Source: an uncultured Spartobacteria bacterium (GTDB lineage Bacteria > Verrucomicrobiota > Verrucomicrobiia > Chthoniobacterales > Chthoniobacteraceae). From it: 64,000 nucleotides of DNA. Below are positions 62,476 through 64,000 of this stretch, in pieces. The notes under the pieces are model-generated. The model had not been told where the DNA came from. It saw only the letters and a list, made by a program, of their open reading frames with translations, and ran no database searches. Positions within the stretch are counted from its first letter, which is position 1, and each line of letters opens with the position of its first letter. The stretch is taken from positions 1-64,000 of the forward strand of contig CAIRYQ010000010.1 of NCBI GenBank assembly GCA_903882875.1. The letters run 5' to 3'. The position numbers were made by a program, and so were the translations under genes.

Positions 62476-64000
62476 ATGATCGTTCACCTCGACGCCGACG
62501 CATTTTTTGCGTCCGTCGAGCAGGCCGCCGATCCGAAGCTGAGAGGCAAGCCGGTGGCGGTCGGCGGCGACAGACGCGGCATCATCGCCTCGGCGAGCTA
62601 CGAGGCGCGGAAGCTCGGCATCTACACGCCGATGCCCACGGCACGGGCGCGGAAGCTGTGCCCGCGGCTCATCGTGCTGCCGGGTGATTTCGAGAAATAC
62701 GAACAGTTCTCGAAGTTCATGTTTTCCTACGCCTACGACTTCACACCCGAGGTGGAGATCGCATCGATCGACGAGGGCTATTTCGATTTGCGCGGCCATC
62801 ACAAACACCCGCCGCGTGAGGTCGCGGAAATCATCCGGCGGGCGATCCGGCAGAGCCTGAAGATCACCGTGTCCGAGGGCATCGCCTCGAACAAACTGAT
62901 CTCGCAGGTCGCATCGAAGCTCCGCAAGCCGGCGTGCTTTCTGGAAGTTCCGGATGGTGAGGAACGAAGCTTTCTCGCTCCGCTGCCGAACAAGTGGCTG
63001 CCCGGCGTCGGGCCGAAACTCGCGGGCACGCTGAATACGGCCGGCCTCGCCATCATCGAGCAAATCGCAGGCATGCCCGCCGACATGCTGGCGCTGCTCG
63101 TGGGAAGCTACGCACCGCAGCTCCGGGCATTTGCAAACGGTGTGGACGAGCGCCCCGTGGTGCGTGAGCCATCGGATGCCAAGAGCTACGGTGAGCAGGA
63201 CACCTTCGCCGAGGACGTGACGGACGAGGCATTCATCTTCGCCAAGCTCCGCAGCATCGCGGACCGGCTTGCGGCAAAGGTGCGTGAGGACGGGAAGAGC
63301 TTTCGCACGGTGACGCTCAAGCTCCGGTACAACGACATGCAGGACGTCACCCGGAGCGTGAGTCTTGGGGAGCCCGCGGATCTCGAACAGGACATCTACC
63401 CGTTGCTGCCGGCGCTTGTTCGCAAGGCATGGGATCGCCGCGTGAGCATCCGCATGGTGTCGCTGCGACTGTCGGGCATCTACGGCGGCATCTTCCGCAG
63501 CGAGCTGGCGCTCGATGAGCAGAGCCGCAAGCGCGAGAACGAGCAGCGGCTCGCGAAGGTGATCGACGGCCTGCGCGGCGACCACTCGATCATGCGCGGC
63601 CATGATCTGTGGCTCAAACAGCGGGAGGGAAAGCCACGCGCCGACACTGAGCGAACGCACACGCGAAAGCCGGTCACACCGACGAAGTCCCGCGTCCGCG
63701 ATTTCGTTCCGCTCAACGTCAAAAGCCATTACGACTTCCTCGATTCGGCGCTCTCGATTCCGGCGATCATCGAGGCAGCGCAAGAGACGGGAGCGAAGGC
63801 GCTCGCCATCACCGATCCCAATTTGCACGGGGCGGTCGAATTCTTCACGGCGGCACGCGACGCCGGGATCAAACCCATCATCGGCGCGGAGGTCACCAGT
63901 GATGGCCATCCGCTGAATCTCTACGTTGAAAATGCACAGGGCTACGCGAACCTCTGCCGACTTCTGACTTCGCCAGCCATTACGGCCGCGTTGTTGCAAA
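62476..64000 (+). CDS. Y-family DNA polymerase (DinB-like) fused to DnaE-type PHP domain; runs off the window
   Basis: At least 508 residues, open at the window end. Residues 1 to about 355 are a Y-family polymerase: MIVHLDADAFFASVEQ at the start (catalytic Asp6), YEARKLGIYTPMP, and IASIDEGYFDL with Asp99/Glu100, so the polymerase residues are intact, unlike ImuB. Helix-hairpin-helix (LPNKWLPGVGPKLAG) and little-finger regions follow. After a basic linker (~380-409), residues 410-508 match the PHP domain that begins C-family polymerases (FVPLNVKSHYDFLDSALS, AITDPNLHGAVEFF, IKPIIGAEV). The metal-binding His-x-His is replaced by Pro-x-Asn, so the PHP is probably inactive. The remainder of a DnaE polymerase is expected beyond the window. 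Confidence 0.9.
   Translation, partial: MIVHLDADAFFASVEQAADPKLRGKPVAVGGDRRGIIASASYEARKLGIYTPMPTARARKLCPRLIVLPGDFEKYEQFSKFMFSYAYDFTPEVEIASIDEGYFDLRGHHKHPPREVAEIIRRAIRQSLKITVSEGIASNKLISQVASKLRKPACFLEVPDGEERSFLAPLPNKWLPGVGPKLAGTLNTAGLAIIEQIAGMPADMLALLVGSYAPQLRAFANGVDERPVVREPSDAKSYGEQDTFAEDVTDEAFIFAKLRSIADRLAAKVREDGKSFRTVTLKLRYNDMQDVTRSVSLGEPADLEQDIYPLLPALVRKAWDRRVSIRMVSLRLSGIYGGIFRSELALDEQSRKRENEQRLAKVIDGLRGDHSIMRGHDLWLKQREGKPRADTERTHTRKPVTPTKSRVRDFVPLNVKSHYDFLDSALSIPAIIEAAQETGAKALAITDPNLHGAVEFFTAARDAGIKPIIGAEVTSDGHPLNLYVENAQGYANLCRLLTSPAITAALLQ

Overview
The window looks like chromosomal DNA of a Verrucomicrobiota bacterium, or at least a member of the PVC group. The evidence is high-GC coding sequence, four pairs of a Planctomycete/Verrucomicrobia-type cytochrome (DUF1549/DUF1553 or DUF1592 class) with a Tat-exported DUF1501/DUF1552 protein, two PVC-type haem-binding proteins, an ECF-sigma/FecR pair, and a LexA operator of the GTTC-N4-GAAC type reported for Verrucomicrobia. 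Shine-Dalgarno sequences are mostly weak or absent, and ATGA start/stop overlaps are common.

Layout. (1) 150-17559: a tightly packed plus-strand run of ten exported proteins. It holds three alpha/beta-hydrolase or CE7-type esterases, a dihaem cytochrome-like protein, three right-handed beta-helix proteins, a tandem thioredoxin-fold protein, an SGNH hydrolase and an (alpha/alpha)6 glycosidase. It reads as a secreted polysaccharide deacetylation and degradation locus. Most of these unrelated proteins carry a very similar signal peptide, and several gene junctions are repeated at the DNA level. (2) 17636-26335: ECF sigma, FecR-type anti-sigma, DUF1552, DUF1592-type cytochrome and an LRR-glycosidase fusion. 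(3) 26444-33928, minus strand: a membrane protein broken by a frameshift, DUF1501, PSD1 cytochrome, histidine kinase and response regulator. (4) 34037-50740, plus strand: a three-gene module (PVC haem-binding protein, PSD1 cytochrome, DUF1501) present twice, with a decayed cytochrome fragment between the copies.

(5) About 50750-58314 is accessory DNA: two tandem XRE regulators, an excisionase-like HTH protein, a tyrosine integrase beside a tRNA 3'-end fragment (candidate att core), a second HTH protein, a candidate HUH replication initiator flanked by strong hairpins, another XRE regulator and a ParB-like protein. Two very short signal-peptide-only ORFs lie at or near its edges. (6) 58505-60028: a second CE7-like esterase and a DUF1289 protein. 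(7) 60311-64000: an SOS locus. A 24-bp palindromic LexA-type operator lies between lexA and a divergent operon (unknown 201-aa protein plus SRAP/YedK-type protein). After lexA comes a gene, open at the window end, that encodes a complete Y-family polymerase fused to the PHP domain of a C-family (DnaE) polymerase.

Most notable: the Y-family/DnaE fusion in a LexA-controlled locus; the repeated leader, signal-peptide and junction cassettes of the export cluster; the one-base frameshift fusing a membrane protein to a DUF1501 protein; the 30-bp perfect palindrome between divergent genes; and the Rep/integrase island. All assignments come from reading motifs and domain patterns by eye. No database search was run.
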